Below, piece after piece: positions 20,918 through 31,840 of a stretch of DNA of 64,000 nt (position 1 is its first letter; each line of letters opens with the position of its first letter). The DNA lies in assembly GCF_037042905.1 (NCBI RefSeq), contig NC_087247.1:45004420-45068419 (forward strand). Direction: 5' to 3'. Position numbers and translations under genes: made by a program. Source of the stretch: Lytechinus pictus (Eukaryota; Echinodermata; Echinoidea; Temnopleuroida; Toxopneustidae). The notes under the pieces are model-generated. The model ran no database searches. It had not been told where the DNA came from and saw nothing but the letters and a program-made list of their open reading frames with translations.

Positions 20918-21250
20918 CACTCTGGGGCTACACCGCTATTCCAACGCGTGTTGGAAAAGTCGACGCCAGACGGGTACGTTTTGGCCTTGAATTTCCAGCA
21001 AATTCATATAAATTACGGCCTAAATTTAGGTCTAACTTATTCATTATATACTAATTTCTTAATTATAATGTAAAATGGGTACTCACGGGTTCTTTTCTTT
21101 CCAAATTTTGTGTTTTCATCGCCTCTTCTGGCCAACTCTTGCGATGGCTGTTGTCGCCATAGGATCCTGTACATGCAAATCCAGGGCGAGTTGTCACATG
21201 ACGCTCGCGAGTCTCTAGGGGTAATGGACTTTAATCAAGGCGTTCTTTTT
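20918..21250 (-). repeat. Cassette M3
   Basis: Minus strand. It has ATG at 21160 followed by MATTAIARVGQKRR and a stop. The purine-rich part ends AAAGAACC at a CGTGAGT donor-like site (21081-21086). Part b carries an acceptor-like GGAATAG and GGTGTAGCCCCAGAGTGG 155 bp downstream (20918-20935). Beyond part b the sequence continues into the promoter side of an N-type cassette (ATAACCAACCGATCACCTGA at 20858 on the plus strand), so M and N units have recombined here. Confidence 0.5.
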
Positions 21251-21780
21251 GCTATAATTTTATAATGACGCTTAAATATCGAAATCAATGTAGACGAGTC
21301 TGTGCAGGGGCATAACAGGGGTATATAAGAGGGGGCATAGCACATGTTGCATGTGGAAGATAATAGTTACGTAATGTAAGTCCCGAGCACTAGCGTACCA
21401 GTCTGCCCCCCCCCCCCCCCCCCCGATGAGTCACAAACCCATGCAAATTACGTATCTCTGCTCCCCCTGACGAGCTTGAAGACCTTTTTTTTTTTTTTTT
21501 TTTTTTTGCTTGTCAAATTTTTTGGCGGCCGATTTTGCCCCCCTGTGGAAAATCCTAGGTACGCCACTGCCCGCACTACATGCATGTTGGTAGCACTGGG
21601 ACCTCTGGATATTAACTAATCCAATTTAATTACAGATGGCAGATTTTTTTATTATCTGAGTAGATCCCCCCCCCCCCGGATTATTTGTTCTCACATGACT
21701 TTCCTTCCATTTTACATTTCCTTTCGTTCTTTCTTTCTTTCTTCCTTCCTTTGCTCTTATCATGTTTTTTTTCAGGTGAA
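21251..21780. other. Spacer with homopolymer runs
   Basis: It holds a 19-base C run near 21410, a 25-base T run near 21490 and a TTTC microsatellite near 21720. No gene is seen. Confidence 0.5.
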
Positions 21781-22450
21781 ATCCACTCGGGGGATGGCCA
21801 GCCATGCCCCCATCTGTTTACGCCTCTGAGATGTAGGCTATACTCATGATCTTAATCTTCGATTTTCCAAAGTAGGGGGGGGTGCATTTTCTCAAGTAAA
21901 ATTTGACAACCCCCCAAAAAAAGGTTATCACAGAAAAATGGTCATTTTGTCTCGCGTAAGATTTGACAAGTAAAACAAAAAAGATGGTTACTAAAAATAA
22001 AAGACTGTCATTTTGTCTCTCGTAAAATTTGACAAATAAAAAAAAAGTTGTCACTAAAAAAAGAAGGTCATCTTGCCGCGCGTTATATTTGGCAAGCCCC
22101 CACCCCCCCTAAAAAAGTTTGTCATTAAATATAGAAAGTCATGTTGTTCAAAGTAAAATAAATTTGAGAAGCAAAAAAGAAAAGGACAAAAAAGAGCAAA
22201 GAATATGAACAAAATATCCCCATTACAAATATTGCCGTGATTCTCATAAGGAGGGGGGGGGGACATAACTTTGTACGAACGACATATTTTTTTTTACATC
22301 CAAAATATTGACTATGAATCTCAAAAGGTGGAACGGGCCAGAAATGCTCAACCACCCCCCCCCCCCCCCCCCCGATCTGCCACTGATTCCAATCGATAAT
22401 GACTTTTCCCTGCAATACTGATGCTTGAAATCAAGATACTGAAGATTTAT
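21780..22450. repeat. GGTCATTTTGTC repeat block, copy 2
   Basis: A shorter copy of the block at 15430-16760 with the same entry sequence, several AATTTGACAA units, a long C run, and the same exit CCACTGATTCCAATC followed by CTGCAATACTGATGCTTGAA. Confidence 0.75.
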
Positions 22451-22489
22451 ATATTGTAATATAAATTATGAACGTCTGACAAAAAGATA

Positions 22490-22797
22490 ACCAACCGATC
22501 ACCTGACCGATCAGCTGACCAGTACGTGAATCACATCGGAGTTGATCAGTCCCCACAGCGTTTGGAACGCTCACCAAGAATTCAAGTAAAAAGACTGAAA
22601 ATGTAAGTTTAACCTCAATCCATTAACTTTTAACCATTGTAATAGATTATTTAAGATGTTAAGAACTAATTTATACCAAAATTGTTACCATCCAATTTGT
22701 ATTAAGGCGTACATTTGCCAAAGTCCTTGTGTGCAAATAGAAACGGCAATGTCTAACCGGTTTTATCACTTATGTCGCCTATGAGGTCCATACATGC
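22490..22797 (+). repeat. Cassette N2
   Basis: Plus strand. Part a (ATAACCAACCGATCACCTGA, then TTGGAACGCTCACCAAG) ends at a GTAAGT donor-like site at 22603. Part b, after an acceptor-like GCAAATAG, starts the conserved ATGTCGCCTATGAGGTCC at about 22772. It is cut short inside the hairpin loop, where it runs directly into the end of cassette M4 at 22797. Confidence 0.5.
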
Positions 22798-23140
22798 ACT
22801 CTAGGCGACACCCCAATACTTACCCGTGCTAATAAACTGGGACTCCACTCACGCGCGTTTGGGCCTCCCTAGCTTAGAACTAAGCACTAATATCACCTTA
22901 AAAACTAAATCTACAAGGTATGTATAATCTATTTACAACTTTAATAATGTTTAATCGGTACTCACCGGTTCTTTTGTTGCATTTTCAGACCATTTCTCAC
23001 AATTCTTCGTAAATATTTGCGGCAAATTTTGTCGACATAGACAGCTTAGCATCCATCTTTATTGATAAATGGAGCGCCCTTTACGATAGTTGTTAATGCC
23101 GCGGAGAAATCGTTAGGCATTTTGGCCTGTGTTCAAGGCG
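22797..23140 (-). repeat. Cassette M4
   Basis: Minus strand. TATA-like ATTTATCAATAAA is followed by ATG (23036-23038) starting MSTKFAANIYEEL and a stop. Part a ends AAAAGAACCG at a GTGAGT donor-like site (22960-22965). Part b, GGTGTCGCCTAGAGTG, ends at 22797, 155 bp downstream. It is divergent from N3, with about 330 bp between them that include TATAAATA near 23221. Confidence 0.5.
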
Positions 23141-23329
23141 TTCTTTCTGTTTTATTTTTTATATTGAAGATTGTGCATTTGTTGAATAGCGCTGTCTACG
23201 TCAGGTATGAGATCGAGTGTATAAATACACTCTTCCAAAATAATTATGATTCCGACCTGGCGCTGTTTAACTTCAATCTCTTTCACCTAAATTAGCGATG
23301 AATGCTAGCATTATAAAATATATATTATT

Positions 23330-23712
23330 AACGTCTGACGAAAAGAATAACCAACCGATCAGCTGACGAGAACGCGAATCACGTGATCTTCATATCAGCT
23401 TCGATCGCGAGTCAGAAGAGAAGAGCAGCTGCCCAGAAAATCAGGAAAAAGCCGTGAAAATGTAAGTTCCCCTTCATTTCTTTCATTTTTTGTTGTTGCT
23501 AACGATGCATTTACACTATAAAATTATAATTTAAATAAGAGAAAGGAATATAGCTTGTACTTGTGATATAATAATATAAATATCCTGTTCTCAGAGATTT
23601 CTAACCAAAAATACTACTGATGTCGCCTATGAGGTCCATACATGTAATGTTGGACCTCATTGGTACTAGGAGTGCATACATGTAATGTTGGACCTCATTG
23701 GTACTAGGAGTG
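23330..23712 (+). repeat. Cassette N3
   Basis: Plus strand. Part a (TTCGATCGCGAGTCAGAAG, CCAGAAAATCAGGAAAAAG) ends at a GTAAGT donor-like site at 23462. Part b follows an acceptor-like CTGTTCTCAG and has the hairpin and CTAGGAGTG. Its second half (CATACATGTAATGTTGG through CTAGGAGTG) is duplicated in tandem. Confidence 0.55.
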
Positions 23713-24042
23713 GTCGCAGCTGTGTGGAACGCTCACCGAAAAATCAACAAAAAGGGCCTGATATGTAAGTTTAACATTAATCCATTTTAATTTCAAATAT
23801 TATTAATAACTTATTATGTTTTGCCGACCGTATGAAAAGGTATATCACATGCATCCAACTTGTAATTTGTACTAATTCAGTAATTGTATTAACTTAATTA
23901 AGCCTTAATTTTTAATTAAGGTGTACATTTACCAAAGTCCTGGGTTGGAGATCAAAATAGCATTGTCCAACCCATGTTTTGGGTAATGTCGCCTATGAGG
24001 TCCATACATGTTAATGTTTGGACCTCACATTGGTACTAGGAG
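23713..24042 (+). repeat. Cassette N4
   Basis: Plus strand. It begins directly at the end of N3. Part a (GTCGCAGCTGTGTGGAACG) ends at a GTAAGT donor-like site at 23765. Part b, after an acceptor-like TCAAAATAG, carries ATGTCGCCTATGAGGTCC, the hairpin and CTAGGAGTG about 220 bp later. Confidence 0.55.
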
Positions 24043-24438
24043 TGAACATAATTAACAGAGACCGAAGCTTTTTTTGGTCTGTTACAAGTGTTAGTGTTAC
24101 TGAATGTAGAAAACAGTACACAAACTTACATATGTGGGACACATTCAGGAATGACTCTTAGATGAGTTAGAAAGCTGGCGAAATCCAGGTCAAATCACTG
24201 TTTGCAGATGCATAATAGACTTCAGGGAGAAGAAGAATAACTGTTCTACGGAAATATGTAACTTTTCACCGCTGCCATCATGTTTCAAGTTATATTGAGT
24301 CAGACATAAACAGAATTACACAGCTAAGCCTTACTAGTAAGGTGTATAGATAGTCGAGCTCGTAAGATCCATTAGTATATCGTATCTCTGTGTGATCACG
24401 CAAGGCCCTATATAAACAAAGCGCGCTCAATAGTCTGG
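24043..24438. other. Right flank of the cassette cluster
   Basis: AACAGAGACCGAAGCT at 24060 and the following TTGGTCT match the right end of the TAGAC element at 32754-32775. After this the sequence is unremarkable up to the foldback element. Confidence 0.45.
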
Positions 24439-24779
24439 TCTGTTAGCGGATTTATGTGGACACGGTGGACAAAAGCATGATTTTTTCTCCAGACCTTTGT
24501 TTATGTATAAGAATTAAAAATGGGGTATGCTCCAAAAAATCTGGCTGCAGGAACAGAGAAAAAATGGGTGAAAATGTCAGAATTTATGAGTTTAGATTGG
24601 TCTGATATATAGACTAGCGCCAGTGCAAAACTCAATAGCAGTGCATCATTTTGCATTGGTTTAGTTCTTGAATTCAGACCCCTTTTGAACAGATGTTCTG
24701 TTTGTCATCACATCTCAATGCACCAAATATCTGAATGCAGATGCTAAACAAGCCGAAGGGTGGCGGTGGAGGGGGTTGA

Positions 24780-25440
24780 ATGTTGGTGTGTATCTACATA
24801 TTTTGGTCTTGGGGTAAAGATGTGCAAAACACATTTTTTGTATGTGTTGGAATTGGTGTTGCCATGGTAACAGTGTATTATGGCAAAAATAAGGTAAAAA
24901 TCTTGCAGTTAGAACTACTTCCTCTGTTTTCATCCGATTCTCATGAAATTTGGCACACACATTGGTCTTGAGGTGAAGATGTCTTAGACATATTTGTGTG
25001 TGTCTTTCAGAAATCTCGTTGCCATGGTAACAACATATTATATGGTGAAAATTGGAAAAAAACTTACAATTCAAACTGCTTCATCAGTTTTCAATCAATT
25101 CACATGAAATTCGGCACACACATTGGTATTAAAATAAAGATGTACAAGGCACTTTTTGTGTGTGTTTCAGAAATTGTGTTGCCATGGTAACAACGTATTA
25201 TATGGCAAGATTTTGGACGGTAAAAACCTTGTAATTTGAACTACTTCATCAGTTTTGAACCAATTCTCATGAAATTTGGCTCACACATTTGCCTTGGGGT
25301 AAACTGTGCAATAACCATTTTTTTGTGCATTTGTCAGAGAGTGCATTGCCATGGTAACCACATATGATAGCCAGAAATGCAGGAAAACTCATTGTGGATC
25401 AAACTACTTCCCCTGATTTTAGTCAGTGCTCATAAAAGTT
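24780..25440 (+). repeat. X-box satellite monomers, left arm
   Basis: Four tandem units of about 160 bp. Each has GTTGCCATGGTAAC or ATTGCCATGGTAAC (24858, 25018, 25178, 25345), followed by TTCATCAGTTTT and CTCATGAAATTTGGC or close variants. The mirror set lies at 28190-28860 in the right arm, and a diverged set at 4080-4660. Confidence 0.85.
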
Positions 25441-27577
25441 GGAAGAAATATTCATCTTGGGGTAAAGATTCATATTAAATTATAAACGTCTTCTCTGCAT
25501 TAAAATGTTCACGCCAGAGTGTGGGGGTATGAATCACCTTCAGTAGGATTGGTCCTTCAAATCTGACATCAAAATAAAGAAGGTTAAAGGCGGTGGCCAT
25601 TAGGAACATAAAAATGATAAACACTCTTAAAATAAGCATCCCCTCAATGGCATAGGCTGGGGGTACACTGGGTGAATATGAAACCTTCCGCTGAGGCAGA
25701 GGAGTTCCAACACTGGCAAGCAAAAGGAAAATGTGTACCCCTTCTACTTTCAACAGCTGATTTTCCAAACCTTAGTTCCGCCTCCCCAAGATGTGCACCC
25801 CTCCCCATACCACTTTTAGTTCTACCTCCCCATGCTCAAACCAGTCTACGCCTTTGCCCCTCAGGGGTCTTTGCATTATTAAAGCGAGACATTACTCCTT
25901 TTTTGGGGGGGGGTCTTTAGAAAATGACCTCGTAAAAGTAAAAGGATTTTGACAAGGAACTTAACCCCCCCAAAAAAAAAAAAAAAAAAATAGGGGGCAG
26001 ATATATTTTTTGAGCAGAAAAATGCCCCCCACCTTAAAAGGCAAGAAGAGTCCTTTGCACTTCAGACCATTCATTTGAAGTTTAATGCATTCTGATTTGA
26101 TAAAAATTGTTTACGTACCCAATTAATCATTGTTTATTTATATTCTCCTATACTCAGTCTTTTATTCATATTCCGTTCCTACTCTTTCTTTTTAACTTTA
26201 TCACATCACTCTTGATTTTGAGCTTCACCATACCATCATCTCCTTCTGTTTCCACTCTCCTTTTTTACTCTCTCTCCAAGTATATATTTTCTGACATATT
26301 TTAAAATGTACCTTTAATCATGCAACTAATTATAGAAATATAAATATATACAAAAATCTCTGCACTTGTTTTAGAAATTCACTTGCAAATCCATGACTCA
26401 ATAACAAACCATATCAAAAATATACATATGTGCGCAATAGATTTTAGCCTTCTATTTTCTTTCATTTCATTTTTTAAGTATATTTCTGTGACAGCCCCTG
26501 CTTTATACATCCTACATGTACATCTCCCGTTGTCAAAAATGAATATTATGTTTCAGTAGCAAAATTGTCGGATGCAAACTCTGACTGTCATAAAAAAATG
26601 CCAATAATTTCCCATTGGAGTAAAGACAAACTTATTCACTGTTCATTGAGCAAAGATTTAATGATGACTTTTATTTCTCTACATATAATCATATTCTAGT
26701 CATATCCCTTTCAGATGGTGGTAACTGCAGGAATGGGAAAACTCAGTGATAAAATAAATTTTTAAAAAGGGTTTTCGGAAAATAACTAAAATCCATTTTT
26801 TCAAGCAACAGTTATTCCATTCTGAATGCTGCAACCTTGTTAATATGAATTTGATGCACCTTTACCAATATATAATATAATTTCTTCAATTCTTTAAACT
26901 AGACATTAAATATTGCTAATAGTATTATTCAGGACAGAGTGTAGCCAAAATAGAGTTTAAAAGATTATGAAAAAAATGAATGACATGGTATTATATTTCG
27001 GTGTAGGTGTAAGCATTCAAAATGGAATAATTGTTGCTAGATAATAATGGATTAAAATAGCAAAGAAAAATGTACTTAGAGAAGGAGACAAAGAGGGGGA
27101 GAGAGGAAACAAAACGAGAAGGTATGGAAAGATCAAAAGTGCAAAAAGTGATGTAAGAAAGTCAGAGTAGGAACTGAAATGAACAAAAACTGAGTAGAAG
27201 CAAAATAAAACATTGATTAATAATTGGGCACCGGAAACGATCTTCTATCAAAGCAGAATGTTTTAGGCTTTAAATTAATACGCTGAAATGTAAAGGATTT
27301 TTCTCCCCCCTTTTTTTTTTTGGGGGGGGGGTTAAGTTCCTAGTCGTAATAATTTCCTTTTACTCTTTATGTGGCAATTTTCTAAAGCCCCCCCCCAAAA
27401 AAAAAAAAATTGAAGGGGTGCTTTTTTTAATAAGAGTGTTAAAGTTCCTAACGGTCATGGCCTTTAACCTTCTATATTTTTATGTTGTCAGTTTTTAATT
27501 ACCTCCTCCGCCCCCCCCCCCCAAAAAAAGAACCTATATTATTTAAAGTGATTAATACCCTGCGCTATTACATGACA

Positions 27578-28164
27578 TTAAAGGGGAATCCAACCCAAAT
27601 AAACAATTGTTTTTAGAGGAAAAATCAGACAGGTTTATAGGTCAAAGTTTGAACAATATCGGACAAACCATTAGAAAGTTGTGAATATATATAAAAGTTG
27701 TAAACATTGGTAATCACTATACCCATGAAGACTTCAAATTGGCTACATATGTGATGTCATAGTGATGTAAGGCAAGGACTACTCTTCCATGTACTGGAAT
27801 AATTAATTGGCTAAAATGTCTTTTTCAAAAGTTTTACAAATTATATCATTCTTTCATGAGGACATAAAACAATACACTACCAGGTTTATATTACGGCCCC
27901 AATGGAATAGGGATTTAGGAGAGAACCAAAAATCCTGATGATTAAGTACAAGGCCTATGGGAAAGTTGTCCTTGCGGCCTCGCCCCTTGTCATAATTTAC
28001 TTACCCAGTTGCCAATTTGAAATCTACATACTAGTAGTCTTAGGGATCTTAATTTTAAAGCAAACATAAATTTTGCTTGTCCGATTTCTTGAAAAACTTT
28101 CACCATTCATATTTTTCTCCTTTTCCACACAATATTTTATGACCAAGGCTGGATTCCCCTTTAA
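27578..28164. mobile_element. TTAA-flanked TIR element nested in the foldback right arm
   Basis: TTAAAGGGGAATCCAACC at the left (27578-27595) and GGCTGGATTCCCCTTTAA at the right (28147-28164) are inverted with one mismatch. TTAA at both outer ends fits a piggyBac-like target duplication. The left arm of the foldback lacks it, so it inserted after the palindrome formed. Confidence 0.75.
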
Positions 28165-29224
28165 CACTGAATATGAATCTTTACCCCAAGATTAATATTT
28201 CTTCCAACTTTTATGAGCACTGACTAAAATCAGGGGAAGTAGTTTGATCCACAATGAGTTTTCCTGCATTTCTTGCTATCATATGTGGTTACCATCGCAA
28301 TGCACTCTCTGACAAATGCACAAAAAATGGTTCTTGCACAGTCATCTTTACCCCAAGGCAAATGTGTGAGCCAAATTTCATGAGAATTGGTTCAAAACTG
28401 ATGAAGTAGTTCAAATTACAAGGTTTTTACCAAAATCTTGCCATATAATATGTTGTTACCATGGCAACACAATTTCTGAAACACACACAAAAAGTGCCTT
28501 GTACATCTTTATTTTAATACCAATATGTGTGCCGAATTTCATGTGAATTGATTGAAAACTGATGAAGCAGTTTGAATTGTAAGTTTTTTCCCAATTTTCA
28601 CCATATAATATGTTGTTACCATGGCAACGAGATTTCTGAAAGACACACACAAATATGTCTAAGACATCTTCACCTCAAGACCAATGTGTGTGCCAAATTT
28701 CATGAGAATCGGATGAAAACAGAGGAAGTAGTTCTAACTGCAAGATTTTTACCTTATTTTTGCCATAATACACTGTTACCATGGCAACACCAATTCCAAC
28801 ACATACAAAAAATGTGTTTTGCACATCTTTACCCCAAGACCAAAATATGTAGATACACACCAACATTCAACCCCCTCCACCGCCACCCTTCGGCTTGTTT
28901 AGCATCTGCATTCAGATATTTGGTGCATTGAGATGTGAGGACAAACAGAACATCTGTTCAAAAGGGGTCTGAATTCAAGAACTAAACCAATGCAAAATAA
29001 TGCACTGCTATTGAGTTTTGCACTGGCGCTAGTCTATATATCAGACCAATCTAAACTCATAAATTCTGACATTTTCACCCATTTTTTCTCTGTTCCTGCA
29101 GCCAGATTTTTTGGAGCATACCCCATTTTTAATTCTTATACATAAACAAAGGTCTGGAGAAAAAATCATGCTTTTGTCCACCGTGTCCACAAGTAGGGTA
29201 TTTTTTACGCTAACAGAAATACAA

Positions 29225-29508
29225 CAGGGGCCGCGGACATTGGCGGCGGAAGCCTAAAAATTTAGGGGGGACCACCAAAAAATTTTGATAAGCAAAAAAA
29301 AAGGGTTATCAAGCAAAATTTGAGGGGGGACCAGCAAAAAAAAGAAAAGAAAAAAGTTATCAACTAAAAATCAAATTTAGGGGGGACAGGTCCCCCCCCA
29401 TTTTTTTTTCCAAAAGAACCCTCTACAAAAACGTAAAAATTATTGTGATTTTTTGCATGGCCAGCCCCCCCCCCCCCCCCCACTTTGAAAACCGTTCCGC
29501 GGCCCCTG
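29225..29508. mobile_element. TIR element with CAGGGGCCGCGGA ends
   Basis: CAGGGGCCGCGGA at 29225-29237 is mirrored by TCCGCGGCCCCTG at 29496-29508. Inside are AAATTTAGGGGGGACC units and a 20-base C run. It lies directly outside the right end of the foldback element. Confidence 0.7.
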
Positions 29509-29545
29509 CTCAATAATATGCTACCTGAAAAGAGAGAGTCGGACT

Positions 29546-30284
29546 GTTAAAGCATAAGTCCACCCCAACAAAAATTTGATTCGAATAAAAAGAGAAAAAT
29601 CCAACAAGAATAACACTGAATTTTTTTTATCAAAATCGGATGTAAAATAAGAAAGTTATGACATTTTAAATGTTCGCTCACATCCTGCAGTATGCAAATG
29701 AGGAGACTGATGACATCACTCACTCACTCACTATTTCTTTTGTATTTTATTATGTGAAATATGAAATATTCAAAATAATATTGTGTGAATTCAACAACGA
29801 ATAATTCCTCCCTAAACATGTGCAATATTGGCATTGTTTAATACTATATGGTTCAATCAAGTTGGTCCTTATTGTCAAATCTGTAAAAAAAAATGATCGA
29901 AATATAATTCAAACAATAAAAAACACTGAATGAAATAGTGAGTGAGGGACAACATCGACTGTTTTCTTTGCGCATGTCACTAATTTGTGCATAACCACTG
30001 TTTTGTGAAAAATAAGCGAAACTTTAAAATTTCATAACTTTCTTATTTTACATCCGATTTTAATGAAATTTTCAGCATAATGCTTGTTTGAATTTTCTCT
30101 ATTTATTCAAATCAACATTTTTCTGGGGTGGACTTGGCCTTTTATGGAAACGATGTACGAATAAAAATGGGATATTACTTTTTAATTTTACATCCGATTT
30201 TGATGAAATTTTCAGAATAATGCTTGTTTGAATTTTCTATATGTATTCAAATCAACATTTTTCTGGGGTGGACTTGACCTTTAA
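29546..30284. mobile_element. TTAA-flanked TIR element with a duplicated right end
   Basis: TTAAAGCATAAGTCCACCCC (29546-29565) is mirrored by GGGGTGGACTTGACCTTTAA (30265-30284). The inverted symmetry extends further inward through ACATCCGATTTT and ATAACTTTCTTATTTTA. The right end, about 105 bp including ATCAACATTTTTCTGGGG, is present twice (about 30040-30145 and 30180-30283), so an earlier right end was duplicated. TTAA at both sides suggests the target duplication. Confidence 0.75.
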
Positions 30285-31065
30285 GTAGGAATTTATGGAA
30301 ACGATGTACTAATCAAATAAGGGGAAGGCCGCGCGAGCTGGAAATGTTTGATATATTTGAAAACGGGATATTACAAGCAAATTTTGCAATCATGCTCTCC
30401 GTTTTCACCAATGAGAAGCAATGAGAGAGCGAAGCGCGATCGAGCTTAATTATGTTTACCCAAAAGGAACTTTTTTTAAAGGATTCTTTTAAATTCACGA
30501 AGAGCATAATTATGGTCCACTATGTGAGTGAGAAGCGATGTCCTATAACCAAATTAAACCCTATTCCATCAAATTATGAAAAAAAATATATTTCCTTTTT
30601 TTTCTTTTCTTAGTATGTTTATCTTTCTCTGTCCCTCTTTTTCTCTTTGAGTCCCCTGTTGTTTGTTTTTTTCCGATTGTGTATTGATCCGAATATTGTC
30701 TACCTTGATCACTTAGTATTTCCTTTATTGGCTTTCTTCAGTAGTTTATTGTCACGGTCCCTGCCCTCAGTCCGTGAAATATTGGGAAGTTTATAAAGTA
30801 GGGGCCTAATATGGAGTTGCTTATATTTTCAGCAGTCCCTATCCGACATGGATATCTTGCATTCCACAGTATAAGTCATAATAAATAAGTGAATCGGATA
30901 ATTTGATGAAATACTACACAATATCCATAAATAGAATTAACCATTTCATGTTCATAAAATAGGCATATAAGCCTAAAAACTTGTGATGTGAACTTATATG
31001 TGCAGAATCCAAGTCGATTTTTCTTCACTTTCTTCATGATTCTAGATTGTAAAAAAGTGAAAGGA
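30285..31065. other. Intergenic stretch, nothing recognised
   Basis: AT-rich sequence with a CT-rich tract at 30590-30660. No exon, RNA gene or repeat family identified. Confidence 0.5.
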
Positions 31066-31235
31066 GCAGGGGCGGATCATCCATGATATTACGAAAGGGG
31101 GGGGGGCAAATTTTCCCGAGGAAAATTTTGACAAGCCCCCCCCCAAAAAAAACGGTTTTCAACCAAGATTTTTTTTCATTTCGTCCATGAAAAATAATTG
31201 ACAAGCAAAAAAAAAAAGAAAATGTATTTCCTCGC
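31066..31235. mobile_element. Fragment of the CAGGGGCGGATC / TTGACAAGC element family
   Basis: GCAGGGGCGGATCATCC is followed by a G run, TTTTGACAAGCCCCCC, and TTGACAAGCAAAAAA. This is the same composition and order as the complete copy at 50970-51274; the right end is missing. Confidence 0.6.
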
Positions 31236-31776
31236 GATCGTATAGGCCCATATAGATCTATTGTTCGCCATCTTCACCTAGGCTAGTAGTAGGCTAGCAA
31301 TAATTATGGTGCGCAGCTATGTTTTTTTTTTAATATTTCATTTAAATACGATTTTTATTCCTTCTGAATAAACATGTTATAAAAAAATTCTTTTCTTAAT
31401 TTAAGTGTCTTTTTTAATGGAAACCCGGTACCAGATGGACAAGTTACTAAGTTGACTTGATATACTGACCACATCGGGAAAAAATTGTAATATAAAAGTG
31501 CACTTATAGCGATCTGAGCAAAATTGTGATATATTTCCCCCACTTTCTTCAGTTGTCCCCTACGTACCCATATTTTTAACCCCCCCCCCCCCCCTCCTCC
31601 CCATATTCTGATGATTCAGATCAGTATAGGCCTACCCCGGCCGCACCCCTTTCCCCCTTTTTTTAACAAACAAGTCCACACATTGATATTCATAATGCCT
31701 ATCATTTTCATTTATTCGATGTACGATAAAAACAGCCAATGTGGAAAAACTCCCTTGCTCAAGGGCATAATTATGT

Positions 31777-31829
31777 GCCGTACTGGGAATCGAACCCTCG
31801 GATCTCCAATCAAGCCACTCGGTCACGGC
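31777..31829 (-). mobile_element. Truncated tRNA-like element (SINE relic) near the NDUFB11 promoter
   Basis: On the minus strand GCCGTGACCGAGTGG (A box TGACCGAGTGG) and GGTTCGATTCC (B box) are present, and the ends GCCGT and ACGGC pair. Only 53 nt separate the ends and there is no room for an anticodon arm, so it is not a tRNA gene. It lies about 90 bp upstream of the NDUFB11 start codon, on the opposite strand. Confidence 0.6.
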
Positions 31830-31840
31830 CCCTCGCTCCC

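Larger units (their letters stand above)
24439..29217. mobile_element. Giant foldback element (about 4.8 kb)
   Basis: TCTGTTAGCG (24439-24448) is inverted as CGCTAACAGA (29208-29217). After unequal spacers, TGTGGACACGGTGG pairs with its complement ending at 29191. From there about 1 kb of each arm is nearly identical by eye; the 119-codon frame at 24715-25074 and its mirror at 28572-28931 differ by one residue. Symmetry continues inward in a much more diverged form (for example GGTTAAAGGC at 25580 against 27465, and AGCAACAGTTATTCCATTC at 26804 against 27040), so the centre is near 26.9 kb. No transposase frame is seen, so it is non-autonomous. The right arm carries a nested element at 27578-28164. 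Confidence 0.8.

Noticed and set aside
24715..25074. Conserved 119-codon frame, present twice with one difference
   Set aside because: The two copies are the mirror arms of the foldback element; conservation reflects DNA identity, and the peptide is a translation of the X-box satellite.
31777..31829. tRNA gene on the minus strand
   Set aside because: Only 53 nt between paired ends; no anticodon arm.
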